Numbered from the stretch's first letter, positions 1 to 10,198 are shown. The stretch: DNA of 64,000 nt from CAIYYX01 sp035530135 (GCA_035530135.1 DATKVJ010000142.1:68831-132830), one strand, 5' to 3'. The notes: generated by a model not told the origin, from the sequence alone. Program-made: numbers and translations.

Positions 1-42
1 TCGGCAAGGCTAACTGTCCAGCGCCGATCTCGGACCCGATTA

Positions 43-410
43 TCAGAACATGCTGAACCGCCACCGGCAACAGCCGTGGTCATCGAGGAGGCTGACTTCC
101 CCCACTGGGTCCAGGCGGCCACGCTGCTTGGCCAGAGTTGCGGCCAACGCGAACAGGGCTGCCGGTTGCGTGGTGAGTGCCTGGGTCGAAGCCACCTCGA
201 ATTCAGGGCCCGCACGGGTCATGAACGTCAGGCGGGCGGTTCGATCGAGTAGCGTGCGACGAGTGCGGCATGACGGTTGGTGCAGCGGTCCGGAATTTGC
301 ACGCTTTTTACGCCCTCGAGCATTTGTGGCGCATCGCTGCTGAAAAGCCGCGGCGAGAGCGATCCCGCGTCGCTAACTACCTGAAGCGTATTGGCCGGCG
401 CTTCACTCAA
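43..410 (-). pseudogene. Frameshifted tail of an unrecognised gene
   Basis: Read on the minus strand, one frame gives coding-like residues down to about position 242 and stops. A second frame then continues with similar quality (GPEFEVASTQAL, ALFALAATLAKQ, GEVSLLDDHG) to a stop at 43-45. The simplest reading is one gene end with a single frameshift near 235-255. I do not recognise the product. The upstream end is not clear and the apparent start would be TTG. It points away from the polysaccharide genes, so it probably belongs to the flanking region. It could also be non-coding GC-rich sequence that happens to look coding. Confidence 0.3.
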
Positions 411-954
411 TCTCCTGTAATCACTCGATCAAGACCGGAATGGCGTTTCTTTCGGTGACTGCTGCGGCCCTCCGCACACGTGGATGCCGCTTATCAGTAG
501 CCGGGCCAGAATTCGTCAAGTCTTTCAGCATCAAGAGGAACGATATTAATGATAAATACGGTGTCAATATGATATAAACATAAATACGCGTTAAGGCAGT
601 CGGCATGACAATATGCCAAATAAATATCACCATGGGATATTTATTGATATACTTGCTAGGTCGGCTCGTAGAATTTCTCTTGCCTTGGCGCAGTAAATTC
701 GGCTGCCCCATCTTCCTCCGCCTGAGAGGCAAGAACCGTCCAGGGAATTCTGACCTGTCGCTATTCGATGCCAGATCAGGAGGGGCGTAGAGCGGTTGCG
801 GAAAAAAGCCACCGCGCGGAAGGAGGAAAGGGACTGCTGCATCAATTCTGCTACTCGCTGGTTACGTTCTGAGCGAGCGTTATCGGGCCGCACCGGAGTG
901 GATGGGAAGACGAAATACATCGATTTCATAATCGAAAAGAAAAAGGGGTCTGAG
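411..954. other. Leader region upstream of the locus, no gene seen
   Basis: No convincing gene lies in this 544-base stretch. Its centre (about 540-660) is AT-rich compared with the flanks and holds two nested inverted repeats, listed separately. The first solid gene starts at 955. An open frame runs from 796 into that gene, but the residues before 955 do not look like part of the family. The region is therefore best read as the promoter and 5' leader of the exopolysaccharide operon. No good -24/-12 sigma54 element was found here. Confidence 0.5.
602..645. promoter_or_regulatory. Two inverted repeats in AT-rich leader
   Basis: GGCAT (602-606) is mirrored by ATGCC (613-617). Directly after, AATAAATATC (619-628) is mirrored perfectly by GATATTTATT (636-645) around a 7-base spacer. 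The second repeat could be a dimeric regulator's operator or an RNA hairpin. It lies about 310 bases before the first gene of the locus. Part of it (611-628) resembles 12032-12049, upstream of the export lipoprotein gene. Which protein might bind is not known. Confidence 0.45.
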
Positions 955-2337
955 ATGGTTCGCCTGTTTAGCTATTATTTCCCGTCGAACACGCTGTTTC
1001 AGATGGGGCTTGAGGCAACGCTGCTTTTTGGCATCATCTTCATGGGTGGGGTTCTGCAACAAAGCAACAGCAACGCTGGAATCGTCCCCTTGGTCTATCC
1101 GGCTCTGATGTTCTCGGCGTTCATGACGGCAATGATCAGCGCATTTGGATTGTATCGCCGAGACCAGCCGCGCACCTTCACCAGCGCCGCGGCCCGGATT
1201 CTTTTCGCATTCTGCATTGGATTCCCGCTGCTGTTTGCTGCATTCCATTGGTTTCCGTTCGCCACGACCTGGGTTGATTCGCTGGCCATTAACAATGTGC
1301 TCGCTCTGAGTGGCATCTTAGCCCTGCGGGCAGTGTTTATCAGCGCGCTCTTTACAGGCCCCTTTGCTTACCGCATCTTGGTGATCGGAACCGGCGCCGA
1401 GGCTGCAGCCGTAGATCAAGCGCTTAGAAAATCGGCGTTCCCTGGGTTGACGATGGTGGGTTTCTACTCGCTCGACGCCGAAGACGTCGCCGTGTCACCG
1501 CAGCGCATACTCCCCAAGATCGTTTCCATAGTCGATACCGTCAAGCGACACGGCGTCAATGAAATCATCGTAGCCGTGCGGGAACGCCGTGGCGATATTC
1601 TAACGCTCAACCAGCTGCTAACTTGCAAGCTGGAAGGGGTACGGGTTGTTGAGCAGTCCACTTTCTTCGAGCGTATCGGGGGTGAAGTTAGGATCGATGC
1701 CCTGCGCGCGAGTTGGCTGATTTTCGGGGATGGTTTTCGCCAAGGTCGCGTGCGCAGTTTCGTCAAACGGGCTTTCGATCTTGTAGCGTCAATCTGTCTG
1801 CTCGTGGTGACGTTGCCCGTGATGTTGGTGACGGCGGTGGCCGTTACCCTCGAAAGTAGTGGCCCGGTGCTGTACCGCCAGGAACGGGTCGGACGCGACT
1901 TGAAGACCTTCAAGGTGTTCAAGTTCCGCAGCATGCGCACCGACGCGGAAGCCGACGGCGTCCCTCGGTGGGCCAATGCCAACGACTCGCGCATAACCCG
2001 CATTGGCCACTTCATTCGTCGTACCCGCATTGACGAACTGCCGCAGATTTTTAACGTGTTTAAGGGGGATATGAGTTTTGTCGGACCGCGTCCGGAGCGC
2101 CCATACTTCGTTGATCAGTTGGCAGAACAAATTCCCTATTATTCGGCAAGGCACAGCATCAAGCCGGGAATCACCGGTTGGGCCCAAGTCAGCTACAGGT
2201 ATGGCAGCAGCGTGGAGGATGCCATCCACAAGCTGCAATTCGATCTGTATTACGTCAAGAATCATACGATATTCCTTGACCTGCTGATCCTTATTAAGAC
2301 GGTAAAAGTCGTTTTCTCGGGTGAAGGTGTGCGCTGA
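955..2337 (+). CDS. TIGR03013-type PEP-CTERM/XrtA system sugar transferase
   Basis: Initiating transferase that would move a sugar-1-phosphate from its nucleotide to undecaprenyl phosphate at the inner membrane, starting each exopolysaccharide repeat unit. The 460-aa product has hydrophobic N-terminal segments, a middle nucleotide-binding-like region (ILVIGTGAEA) and a C-terminal bacterial sugar transferase domain. That domain shows KRAFDLV, YRQERVGRD, FKFRSMRTDAE, RIDELPQ and GDMSFVGPRPE, all hallmarks of the WcaJ/WbaP/PglC superfamily. I chose ATG 955, preceded by a purine-rich AAAAAGGGG, because the family begins near MVRLFSYYF; a longer TTG-started frame from 796 adds unrelated residues. 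It is the first gene of the locus, and length and order fit the EpsB-like family of XrtA loci. Confidence 0.9.
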   Translation: MVRLFSYYFPSNTLFQMGLEATLLFGIIFMGGVLQQSNSNAGIVPLVYPALMFSAFMTAMISAFGLYRRDQPRTFTSAAARILFAFCIGFPLLFAAFHWFPFATTWVDSLAINNVLALSGILALRAVFISALFTGPFAYRILVIGTGAEAAAVDQALRKSAFPGLTMVGFYSLDAEDVAVSPQRILPKIVSIVDTVKRHGVNEIIVAVRERRGDILTLNQLLTCKLEGVRVVEQSTFFERIGGEVRIDALRASWLIFGDGFRQGRVRSFVKRAFDLVASICLLVVTLPVMLVTAVAVTLESSGPVLYRQERVGRDLKTFKVFKFRSMRTDAEADGVPRWANANDSRITRIGHFIRRTRIDELPQIFNVFKGDMSFVGPRPERPYFVDQLAEQIPYYSARHSIKPGITGWAQVSYRYGSSVEDAIHKLQFDLYYVKNHTIFLDLLILIKTVKVVFSGEGVR

Positions 2338-2472
2338 GTACGCGACCGCGATGCTGACACCAATCGTTTCGAGCGCGAAAAACGGCGAGTCACTTATGGG
2401 GCCGCAGAATGATGAGGCATCCCGGCACAAAAGTTTCGACGGCTCGCATTTCAACACCAGGCGGTCCTTTTC

Positions 2473-4572
2473 ATGCGAAGCATGATCTCCTTCGACGCCA
2501 GCTTGGCGACCTGGTCCTACGGACTTGCTGCACTTGGTTTTGCCGCATTCGCGACGCAACTTGGATTTGGCTGGCGTGGCGGCGCACGTGGCGGGTGGAT
2601 CCTTGCCGCCATCTTTCTCAGCAGCTGTTGGGCGGTTGCGGAAGCGGCCTATGCGCTCACCGGCCGCCTCTTCATTGGCATCACCGCCAATCTCTTGGAT
2701 ACATTCCGCATTTGCGCCTGGGTCGGGTTTCTCCTGTCGTTGTTGTTTTATCCCGGCCGCCACAGCTATGGCGGCCGGAAGGCGGCCCCGGTGTGGGTCG
2801 TCATCGGCATCGGCCTGCTGGTTGCCGCCAGTATTGGCCTCCAATTATTGCCCGCACTGGCAGCAGCTATTTTCGGCACGGCCGCCCGACTGTCGTTCTT
2901 TACTTCGCTGGCATTGACTATTGTCGGGCTAACGCTGGTCGAGCAGGTATTTAGGAACATATCTGCGCATGAGCGCTGGGGTATCAAGACATTGTGCTTG
3001 GGTCTCGGCGGCATGTTCTGTTTCGATCTGTATATGTACGCCGATGCATTCCTGTTTAATCGGGTCGATGCCGACGTCTGGACCAGCCGCGGCATCGCCA
3101 ACCTGTTTGTTGTACCGTTTGTTGCGGTGTCCGCTGCGCGAAACAAGGCCTGGGCAATCGAAATCGCCGTGTCACGCAAGTTGGTGTTTCATTCGACGAC
3201 ATTATTTGCCGCGGGGCTTTATCTTGTCGCAATTGCCGGTACCGGCTACTACGTGCGCTACTTCGGTGGCACCTGGGGTGGTGCCTTGGAAGTGATGTTT
3301 CTTTTCGCCGGCCTTCTGGCCTTGGGCCTCATATTCAATTCAGGAAGTCTGCGCTCGAAGTTGCGGGTGCTTGTCAACAAGCATTTCTTCAATTATCGCT
3401 ACGACTATCGCGAAGAGTGGCTGCGCTTTACCCAATCTCTGTCTTCGGGCGATCCCAAAGCCGGCCTCCTCGAACAAGCCATCAAAGCGCTCGCTGATTT
3501 AGTCGAGAGTCCCGGCGGTACCCTGTGGCTGGCCGATCCCTCAGGCGATCTGAGCCAGGCGGCACGCCTGAACATGCCCGGTATCAAGGAAGTAGAACCT
3601 CGAACTAGCGCCTTAGCGAGCTTTCTTGCCAAGACGCACTGGGTGATCGACCTCTCCGAGTATGCCGATAAACCTGAAAAATACGACGACATCGATCTGC
3701 CAGTCTGGTTGCAATCGCTGGCGGATGCATGGTTGGTGGTGCCGCTGACAACAACTGGCGAGTTGTTCGGCTTCGTCGTCCTCGGGAAGTCTCGCGCCAA
3801 GATCGAGGTTAACTGGGAAGTGCTCGATTTGCTTAAGACGGCCGCTCGACAAGCAGCGAGCTACATCGCCTATATGCGCGCCACTGAAGCACTTCTAGAG
3901 TCTAAAAAGTTCGACTCATTCAATCGCATGTCGGCATTCGTGGTGCATGACGTGAAGAACCTCGTCGCACAGTTGTCGCTTCTGCTGAAAAACGCAGAAA
4001 GACACAAGGACAATCAGGATTTCCAGGCTGACATGCTGTCGACCGTCGGTCACGCCGTTGAGCGCATGAAGCAGCTTCTAATGCAACTGCGTGCTGGTAC
4101 CACACCAGTCAACCAGCCGAGCCCGGTTGGTTTGGCGTCGGTTATTGGCCGGATCGAAAGGGCCCGGTCTGGGTTCAGGCCGGCGCTGACAGTCGATATC
4201 GATGGCGATATCGAGGTTCTCGGTCATGCCGATCGCCTAGAGCGCGTCATCGGGCACCTGGTCCAAAATGCCGTGGATGCAACTCCCGATGACGGCAGGG
4301 TATGGCTCAAATTGTTACGCGAAAATGGCCGAGCGGTGGTCGAGGTTGGTGACACCGGCCATGGCATGAGCCAAGAATTCATTCGCGAGCGGATGTTCAA
4401 GCCATTCCGAACCACTAAAGCAGCAGGCATGGGCATAGGAGCCTACGAAAGTTCGCAGTACATCAGCGAACTCGGAGGGAAGATCGTCGTAGACAGCCAG
4501 GAGAATGTCGGTACCGTGGTGAGAGTTGAGCTTCGGACCAATCCTCCTAATGCGGAATTGGCCCACGGCTGA
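2473..4572 (+). CDS. prsK: PEP-CTERM system sensor histidine kinase PrsK
   Basis: Membrane sensor kinase that phosphorylates PrsR. The 699-aa protein has about eight hydrophobic segments in its first 300 residues, a GAF-like region (about 330-470), a phosphoacceptor motif HDVKN with His near residue 492, and a C-terminal HATPase (QNAVDAT, GDTGHGMS, MGIGAYES). The length and the order 7-8 TM, GAF, kinase match the PrsK family. ATG 2473 has AGGCGG eight bases upstream; ATG 2482 is an alternative. The stop is 11 bases before prsR, so the two form one unit. The signal sensed is not known. Confidence 0.93.
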   Translation: MRSMISFDASLATWSYGLAALGFAAFATQLGFGWRGGARGGWILAAIFLSSCWAVAEAAYALTGRLFIGITANLLDTFRICAWVGFLLSLLFYPGRHSYGGRKAAPVWVVIGIGLLVAASIGLQLLPALAAAIFGTAARLSFFTSLALTIVGLTLVEQVFRNISAHERWGIKTLCLGLGGMFCFDLYMYADAFLFNRVDADVWTSRGIANLFVVPFVAVSAARNKAWAIEIAVSRKLVFHSTTLFAAGLYLVAIAGTGYYVRYFGGTWGGALEVMFLFAGLLALGLIFNSGSLRSKLRVLVNKHFFNYRYDYREEWLRFTQSLSSGDPKAGLLEQAIKALADLVESPGGTLWLADPSGDLSQAARLNMPGIKEVEPRTSALASFLAKTHWVIDLSEYADKPEKYDDIDLPVWLQSLADAWLVVPLTTTGELFGFVVLGKSRAKIEVNWEVLDLLKTAARQAASYIAYMRATEALLESKKFDSFNRMSAFVVHDVKNLVAQLSLLLKNAERHKDNQDFQADMLSTVGHAVERMKQLLMQLRAGTTPVNQPSPVGLASVIGRIERARSGFRPALTVDIDGDIEVLGHADRLERVIGHLVQNAVDATPDDGRVWLKLLRENGRAVVEVGDTGHGMSQEFIRERMFKPFRTTKAAGMGIGAYESSQYISELGGKIVVDSQENVGTVVRVELRTNPPNAELAHG

Positions 4573-4583
4573 AGGAATAAATT

Positions 4584-5936
4584 ATGGCTGAAAAAAGACG
4601 CGCGCTGATGATCGTCGAGGATGATCCCGCTCTCCAAACGCAGATGCGCTGGGCCTTCGACCAATATGAAGCGGTGGTCGCTATCGACCGCGAAAGCGCA
4701 ATCACACAGTTCCGTCGACACGAGCCAGCAGTGGTAACCATGGATCTCGGTTTGCCTCCCGACCCCGACGGCGCCACCGAAGGTTTTGAGTTGCTCGAGC
4801 AGCTACTCGCCTTATCTCCGGACACCAAGATCATCGTTCTTACCGGGCAGCATGACCGAGACAACGCAGTCCGAGCGATCGGGCTTGGGGGCTACGATTT
4901 CTTTGCCAAACCATTCGAGCCGGAGATGTTGCTGCTGACGATCGATCGTGCCTTTCGTTTGTACGACCTGCAGCAAGAAAACCGGCGTTTGGCCGCGCAT
5001 AGTCCATACAACGCCCTTTCCGGGATTATTACGCGCGACCCGGAGATGCAGAGAATCTGTCGAACTATTGAGAAAGTGGCCGGCACGACCGCCACGGTAA
5101 TGCTGCTGGGCGACAGTGGCACAGGCAAGGAAGTGCTGGCGCACGCTTTACACGATCTCTCACCGCGTCGTACGCAGCGCTTTGTCGCCATCAACTGCGC
5201 AGCGATTCCCGAGACCTTGCTTGAAAGCGAACTTTTCGGCTACGAAAAAGGCGCCTTCACAGGCGCCAACAAACTGGTGCTGGGCAAAATCGAGACTGCC
5301 CACAGAGGCACCTTGTTTCTCGATGAAATTGGCGACCTACCGCCGCCGCTTCAGGCGAAGCTGCTACGTTTTCTACAGGAGCGGGTGATCGAACGCGTAG
5401 GCGGGCGGGAGGAAATCCCCATCGACGTCCGCGTCGTTTGCGCAACTCACCACAATTTAGCCCCCTCGAGTACCACGATCCACTTCCGCGAAGACTTGTT
5501 CTACCGCCTTGCCGAGATCATCGTGAACATCCCGCCATTAAGCGAGCGTAAGGGCGATGCTGCGCTGCTAGCACACGCCTTCGTACAGCGCTTCGGCGCA
5601 GACCAGAAACGCTCTTCATTGAGGCTGTGCCGGGATGCCATAGATGCGATTGAAGCCTATTCATGGCCCGGAAATATCAGGGAATTGGAAAACTGCATCA
5701 AGCGCGCTGTCATCATGTCGGATGACTCAAACATCACCGCGAGCGATATCGGCATTCAGGCCGCCGAGCTCGAACCGGAAACCTTAAACCTTCGGCAGGT
5801 GCGCGAAGACGCCGAAAGGCGCGTCATATTGCGCGTGCTTGGTCGTGTCGATAGCAACATCGCCAAGGCCGCGGAAGTGTTGGGGGTGAGTCGGCCTACC
5901 CTATACGACATGATGAAGCGATATAGCATCAAGTAA
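4584..5936 (+). CDS. prsR: PEP-CTERM system response regulator PrsR, sigma54-dependent activator
   Basis: NtrC-type activator of sigma54 promoters. The 450 residues contain a receiver domain with acidic pocket EDD (12-14), phosphoacceptor Asp54 and the conserved Lys in FFAKPFEP. An AAA+ domain follows with Walker A GDSGTGKE, the sigma54-contact loop GAFTGA and Walker B TLFLDEIGD, then a Fis-type helix-turn-helix (AAEVLGVSRPTLYD) at the C-terminus. GAAGGA lies upstream of the ATG. The intact GAFTGA loop predicts that target genes carry -24/-12 promoters; the PEP-CTERM gene at 58665-59357 has such an element. Partner of PrsK just upstream. Confidence 0.95.
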   Translation: MAEKRRALMIVEDDPALQTQMRWAFDQYEAVVAIDRESAITQFRRHEPAVVTMDLGLPPDPDGATEGFELLEQLLALSPDTKIIVLTGQHDRDNAVRAIGLGGYDFFAKPFEPEMLLLTIDRAFRLYDLQQENRRLAAHSPYNALSGIITRDPEMQRICRTIEKVAGTTATVMLLGDSGTGKEVLAHALHDLSPRRTQRFVAINCAAIPETLLESELFGYEKGAFTGANKLVLGKIETAHRGTLFLDEIGDLPPPLQAKLLRFLQERVIERVGGREEIPIDVRVVCATHHNLAPSSTTIHFREDLFYRLAEIIVNIPPLSERKGDAALLAHAFVQRFGADQKRSSLRLCRDAIDAIEAYSWPGNIRELENCIKRAVIMSDDSNITASDIGIQAAELEPETLNLRQVREDAERRVILRVLGRVDSNIAKAAEVLGVSRPTLYDMMKRYSIK

Positions 5937-6091
5937 TGAACAGGCCGATTCGAGGCGCATTTCAGTGCTGGTAGATGTTGTCATGATGATAGTCATTCGA
6001 CAAGAAAGATAAATGCACGACAATGGAATAACGTTTATAGTATGCATATAAGATAATATGTAAGGTAATGCCAAGACATATGGAGAGCATG

Positions 6092-8872
6092 ATGAAGCCG
6101 TTCCATGAGCGCGCAAGTCGCCTCACCGTCGCCGCCGCCGTCGTCGTTGGACTGATTTCTGCGTGTGGTTCGAAGACTCCCGATGGCATGATCGCTTCCG
6201 CGAAGCATTTTATCGAGGCGCATGACAACAAGTCAGCCATCATTGAACTGAAAAGCGCTCTGCAAAAGAAACCCGCAAGCGCCGAGGCGCGCTTTCTACT
6301 CGGCAATGCGCTGCTTGAGGCAGGCGACCCTATTTCCGCAGAGAAAGAGTTGCGTCAAGCGAAAGCGCTCAACTATCCGCCTGAGCGCGTCGTGCCGCGG
6401 CTCGCGCGTGCCATGCTGGATATGGGTGAGAGTAAAAAACTGATCAATGAATTTGCCACCGTACGGCTTGGCAACGCCCGCGCAACTGCCGACGTGGAGG
6501 CGGTCATTGGCTTCGCCTATCTGAGCTTGGGAGAGCAGGAGGAGGCAAGAAAATCCTTCACCGCGGCCTTGGCTGCAGAGCCGGGGCACCAGCAGGCCTC
6601 GCTCGGCGAGGCGATGCTCAAGGCGTCGGAAAAGGATCTGGTTGGTGCCAGGACCCTGGTGGACGGCGTCCTGAGCAAGTCGCCAACGCAGATCGAGGCA
6701 CTGTTTTTCAAGGCGGAGTTGCTTGCGGCTGACAACGATCGTGACGGGGCTAGAAGACTCTATGACAAGATTCTGGACTTGCACCCGGACAATATTCGCG
6801 CACACTATGGTCGTGTCATGCTGTCGCTGGCATCACAGCAGCTGGATGTTGCAGCCAGCCAGCTTGCATTGATGAAGAAAGTTTCACCACAAAGTCCTCA
6901 GACGCTGTATCTACAAGCGCTTCTTTCGCTGAGACGCAACCAGTTGCCGGAGGCACGGGAAGCTATACAGCAGGTTCTCGGGATCACTCCGAGCTTCCTG
7001 CCTGGCCTGCTCGTCGCTGGCGAAGTGGAATACCGCCTCAATGCGTATGTCCAGGCAGAAGACTATTTACAAAGGGTCATTGAGAAGGTGCCCGGCAATG
7101 TAACTGCACGAAGATTGCTGACCGCGGCCTATCTCAGAGATGGGCAACCTAGCCGCGCGCTGGAAACGTTGAAGCCTTTGTTGAACGAAAAGCGTGTCGA
7201 CAATAACCTGCTCATGCTGGCCGGTGAGGTTTATCTGAACAACAACGATCTTGCCCAGGCGGAAAAGTACTACACGCAGGCGGCAGCTCGGGAAAAGTCC
7301 AATGCGGCGGCGCACATACGGCTCGGTCAGCTCCGTTTTGCCGGCGGCGATGCTTTGGCTGGTTTGAACGAGCTACAAACCGCGGTTGAAATGGATTCGA
7401 CCAAGTACCAAGCGGATGTGCTACTCATCACTGCCCATATTCGGCGCAATGAACCAGATCAGGCGTTGGCGGCAGTCGCTAACCTGGAAAAGAAACAACC
7501 GAAGAACCCACTAACCTTTTACCTTCGTTCGGAAGTGCTGTTGATGAAGGGTGACGTCGCAGCGTCGCGAAAAGATCTGGAACGTGCGCTGGCGCTAGAC
7601 CCCGTATATTTTCCCGCCGCGCTGACGCTCGCGAAGCTCGACATGGTTGATAAGAATTGGGACTCCGCAAAGCGACGTTTCGAGAGAATTATCGGGAAAG
7701 ATCCGAAGAATCCGCAAGCATTGCTGGCACTCGCCCAGGTGCGCGCTGATACCGGTGCTGCTGCTAAGGAGGTCGTCGAGTTGATCGATCGGGCCATCAG
7801 TGGCAATCCTGCCATTATTGAGCCCCGGCTGGCGAAGGTTCGCTACTACCTGAGCAGCGGCGATCCCAAGGCGGCTGTCGCCGCAGCACTGAATGCGCAA
7901 GAGGCTATCCCCGGCAATCCCGCTATCCTAGCGTCTCTCGGTGCCGCGCAACAGGCTGCTGGAGAGACCAACCAGGCCATCGCAACCATTTCCAAGGTCG
8001 TCGAACTGCGTCCGCAGTCAACCGGGCCGCTGCTGCAATTGGCCGCGACCGAGCTTGCCGACAAGCGCATCGATGCAGCCGGGCAAGCTCTGCGAAAGGC
8101 ACTGGCGCTGAAACCCGATCTACTCAATGCTCAACTCGGTCTCATTTCCATTTACGGCGCGGGAGGCCGCAACGGCGACGCGATGGCGATCGCCAAAGAT
8201 ATTCAGAAGCAGAAACCAAACTATTCAGCCGGATATTTGGCGGAGGGCGACATTTTCGCCCGGCAGAAAAAATGGGCGGAAGCCGCTATCGCTTACCGTG
8301 GGGGGCTGGATAAGCTTCATACCGGTGATCTGGCGGTGAAGCTGCATGATGCCCTGACGGCCGGAGGCCGTGCAACTGAGGCTGATAAGTTTGCGCTTCA
8401 GTGGATCAGGGGGAACCCAAAGGATATTTCATTCCGTAGCTATCTGGCCGAACGCAGCATAGCCGAGAAACAGTACGATTCCGCTGCCCAGCAATACAAG
8501 GCCATTCTCGCCGTCGAGCCGAAAAATCCTTTGGTCTTGAACAACCTCGCTTGGGTCGCGGGACGGCTCAAGGATCCAAAGGCAATCGGATACGCCGAGC
8601 AGGCCAATGCGCTTGCGCCGAACACCCCAGCCGTTCTCGACACCCTGGCGATGTTGTTGGTCGACATGGACCAGGGGGTTCGGGGGGTCGAACTGTTGCG
8701 TCAGGCGATCGGCCTATCGCCCAACGCTTGGATCTTCCACATCGACTTAGCGAAAGCTCTCGCGAAGACTGGACAGAAGGATGCCGCCAGGAAGGAGTTG
8801 GAACCGCTGCTGAAGCTGGAGGAGAGGAATCCCGCACGGATTGCCGCCGGCGAGCTGATGAAGAGCCTTTGA
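6092..8872 (+). CDS. prsT: PEP-CTERM system TPR-repeat lipoprotein PrsT
   Basis: Very long TPR protein (926 aa from this start) anchored as a lipoprotein. A short basic N-terminus and hydrophobic stretch end in the lipobox LISAC, placing it in a membrane facing the periplasm. The rest is a run of roughly twenty or more tetratricopeptide repeats (for example FLLGNALLEAGD, LNNLAWVAGRLKDPKAIGYA). Length and architecture match PrsT, which is consistently found beside prsK and prsR and is thought to scaffold export or assembly. I prefer ATG 6092, with GGAGAG four bases upstream; ATG 6089, 6080 and 6068 are in frame and possible. The preceding 155 bases are AT-rich and probably hold its own promoter. 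Confidence 0.92.
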   Translation: MKPFHERASRLTVAAAVVVGLISACGSKTPDGMIASAKHFIEAHDNKSAIIELKSALQKKPASAEARFLLGNALLEAGDPISAEKELRQAKALNYPPERVVPRLARAMLDMGESKKLINEFATVRLGNARATADVEAVIGFAYLSLGEQEEARKSFTAALAAEPGHQQASLGEAMLKASEKDLVGARTLVDGVLSKSPTQIEALFFKAELLAADNDRDGARRLYDKILDLHPDNIRAHYGRVMLSLASQQLDVAASQLALMKKVSPQSPQTLYLQALLSLRRNQLPEAREAIQQVLGITPSFLPGLLVAGEVEYRLNAYVQAEDYLQRVIEKVPGNVTARRLLTAAYLRDGQPSRALETLKPLLNEKRVDNNLLMLAGEVYLNNNDLAQAEKYYTQAAAREKSNAAAHIRLGQLRFAGGDALAGLNELQTAVEMDSTKYQADVLLITAHIRRNEPDQALAAVANLEKKQPKNPLTFYLRSEVLLMKGDVAASRKDLERALALDPVYFPAALTLAKLDMVDKNWDSAKRRFERIIGKDPKNPQALLALAQVRADTGAAAKEVVELIDRAISGNPAIIEPRLAKVRYYLSSGDPKAAVAAALNAQEAIPGNPAILASLGAAQQAAGETNQAIATISKVVELRPQSTGPLLQLAATELADKRIDAAGQALRKALALKPDLLNAQLGLISIYGAGGRNGDAMAIAKDIQKQKPNYSAGYLAEGDIFARQKKWAEAAIAYRGGLDKLHTGDLAVKLHDALTAGGRATEADKFALQWIRGNPKDISFRSYLAERSIAEKQYDSAAQQYKAILAVEPKNPLVLNNLAWVAGRLKDPKAIGYAEQANALAPNTPAVLDTLAMLLVDMDQGVRGVELLRQAIGLSPNAWIFHIDLAKALAKTGQKDAARKELEPLLKLEERNPARIAAGELMKSL

Positions 8873-8917
8873 GTGCTTTAGCTCATGATCAATGTCTTGA
8901 CCAAGAAAGCTACTTAG

Positions 8918-10198
8918 ATGACCACCATCGCTGTTATCGGCCTCGGTTATGTCGGACTGCCTCTCGCCGTCGCGTTTGGCAAGAAATATCGAACGATCGG
9001 CTTCGATCCGTCCGAGGAGAAGGTTGCCCATTACCGAAATTTCAACGACCCCACACGCGAAGTTAGCAACGAAGAGCTTCGTGCCGCGACGCGGCTGAAC
9101 TGTACTACTGATCCGGCTGCTCTTGCGGAGGCGGATTTCCTGATCGTCGCTGTACCGACGCCAGTGGGTGAAGCGCATCAACCCAACTTCGGTCCCTTGG
9201 TCGGTGCCAGTGAATTTCTCGGCCGCAACCTCAAGCCTGGGGCCACTATCGTTTTCGAGTCAACCGTCTACCCTGGCGCCACGGAGGAAATCTGCATTCC
9301 GGTGATCGAGAGGTTTTCAGGAAAAAAATGGAAAACAGACTTCTTTATCGGCTACTCCCCGGAGCGCATCAATCCGGGCGACAAGGAACGCACGCTGACC
9401 AAGATCATCAAGATCGTTTCTGGCGACACGCCGGAAACTCTCAAGCTCGTTTCCGACATATACGGTAGTGTGATCACCGCTGGTGTCTATCCCGTTTGCA
9501 GCATCAAGGTGGCTGAAGCTGCTAAGGTCATAGAAAACACCCAGCGCGACCTTAATATAGCCCTGATGAACGAGCTCGCAATCATTTTCGACAAGCTCGG
9601 CATCGACACCCTGGACGTGCTTCAAGCAGCCGGCACAAAGTGGAATTTCCTGCCGTTCCGCCCCGGCCTTGTAGGCGGCCACTGCATCGGCGTTGATCCT
9701 TACTATCTGACGCACAAGGCCGACATGCTCGGCTATCACCCGCAAGTTATCTTAGCTGGTCGGCGTATCAACGATGGCATGGGCAAGTTCATCGCCGAAC
9801 AGACAATCAAGCACATGGTACACAACGGTGGGGTAATCAAGGGCGCTCAGGTTATCGTGCTCGGTCTGACCTTCAAGGAAAACTGTCCGGACCTGCGCAA
9901 CTCCCGCGTCATAGACGTTATCCACGAATTGCAGTCCTACGGCGCGGATGTACATGTGCACGACCCTGTCGCAGACAGCGGCGAGGCCATTCGTGAGTAC
10001 GGTATTGCTCTGGAACAATGGGACGGGCTTCCCAAGGCGGCTGCCATCGTCGCCGCGGTTTCCCACAAGGAGTATACCGATCGCCCGCTATCAGACTATC
10101 TCGCCAAGCTGCAACCCAATGCCACCATGGTGGACGTCAAATGCCAGTTTGATGCCACAGCTCTTAAGGCAGCAGGGGTCAGCGTATGGCGCTTGTAA
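8918..10198 (+). CDS. Nucleotide-sugar dehydrogenase (UDP-HexNAc dehydrogenase type)
   Basis: Four-electron NAD-dependent oxidation of a UDP-sugar to the uronic acid, supplying an acidic sugar donor. The 426 residues open with a Rossmann motif IGLGYVGLPLA and include the central-domain pattern VAEAAKVIENTQRDLNIA. The catalytic Cys256 sits in GGHCIGVDPYYLTHKA, and the C-terminal domain has GLTFKENCPDLRNS. The Cys context and length resemble TviB/WbpO UDP-N-acetyl-glucosamine or -galactosamine 6-dehydrogenases more than Ugd. WecB-type epimerase at 18094 supports HexNAc chemistry. The exact substrate cannot be read from sequence. Confidence 0.9.
   Translation: MTTIAVIGLGYVGLPLAVAFGKKYRTIGFDPSEEKVAHYRNFNDPTREVSNEELRAATRLNCTTDPAALAEADFLIVAVPTPVGEAHQPNFGPLVGASEFLGRNLKPGATIVFESTVYPGATEEICIPVIERFSGKKWKTDFFIGYSPERINPGDKERTLTKIIKIVSGDTPETLKLVSDIYGSVITAGVYPVCSIKVAEAAKVIENTQRDLNIALMNELAIIFDKLGIDTLDVLQAAGTKWNFLPFRPGLVGGHCIGVDPYYLTHKADMLGYHPQVILAGRRINDGMGKFIAEQTIKHMVHNGGVIKGAQVIVLGLTFKENCPDLRNSRVIDVIHELQSYGADVHVHDPVADSGEAIREYGIALEQWDGLPKAAAIVAAVSHKEYTDRPLSDYLAKLQPNATMVDVKCQFDATALKAAGVSVWRL

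Noticed and set aside
440..730. Possible sigma54 promoter for the first operon
   Set aside because: TGGCG at about 440 and 694 has no GC at the required ten-base spacing.
796..954. Longer N-terminus for the first sugar transferase
   Set aside because: Begins with TTG, lacks a good ribosome-binding site and adds residues not expected in the family; ATG 955 fits.
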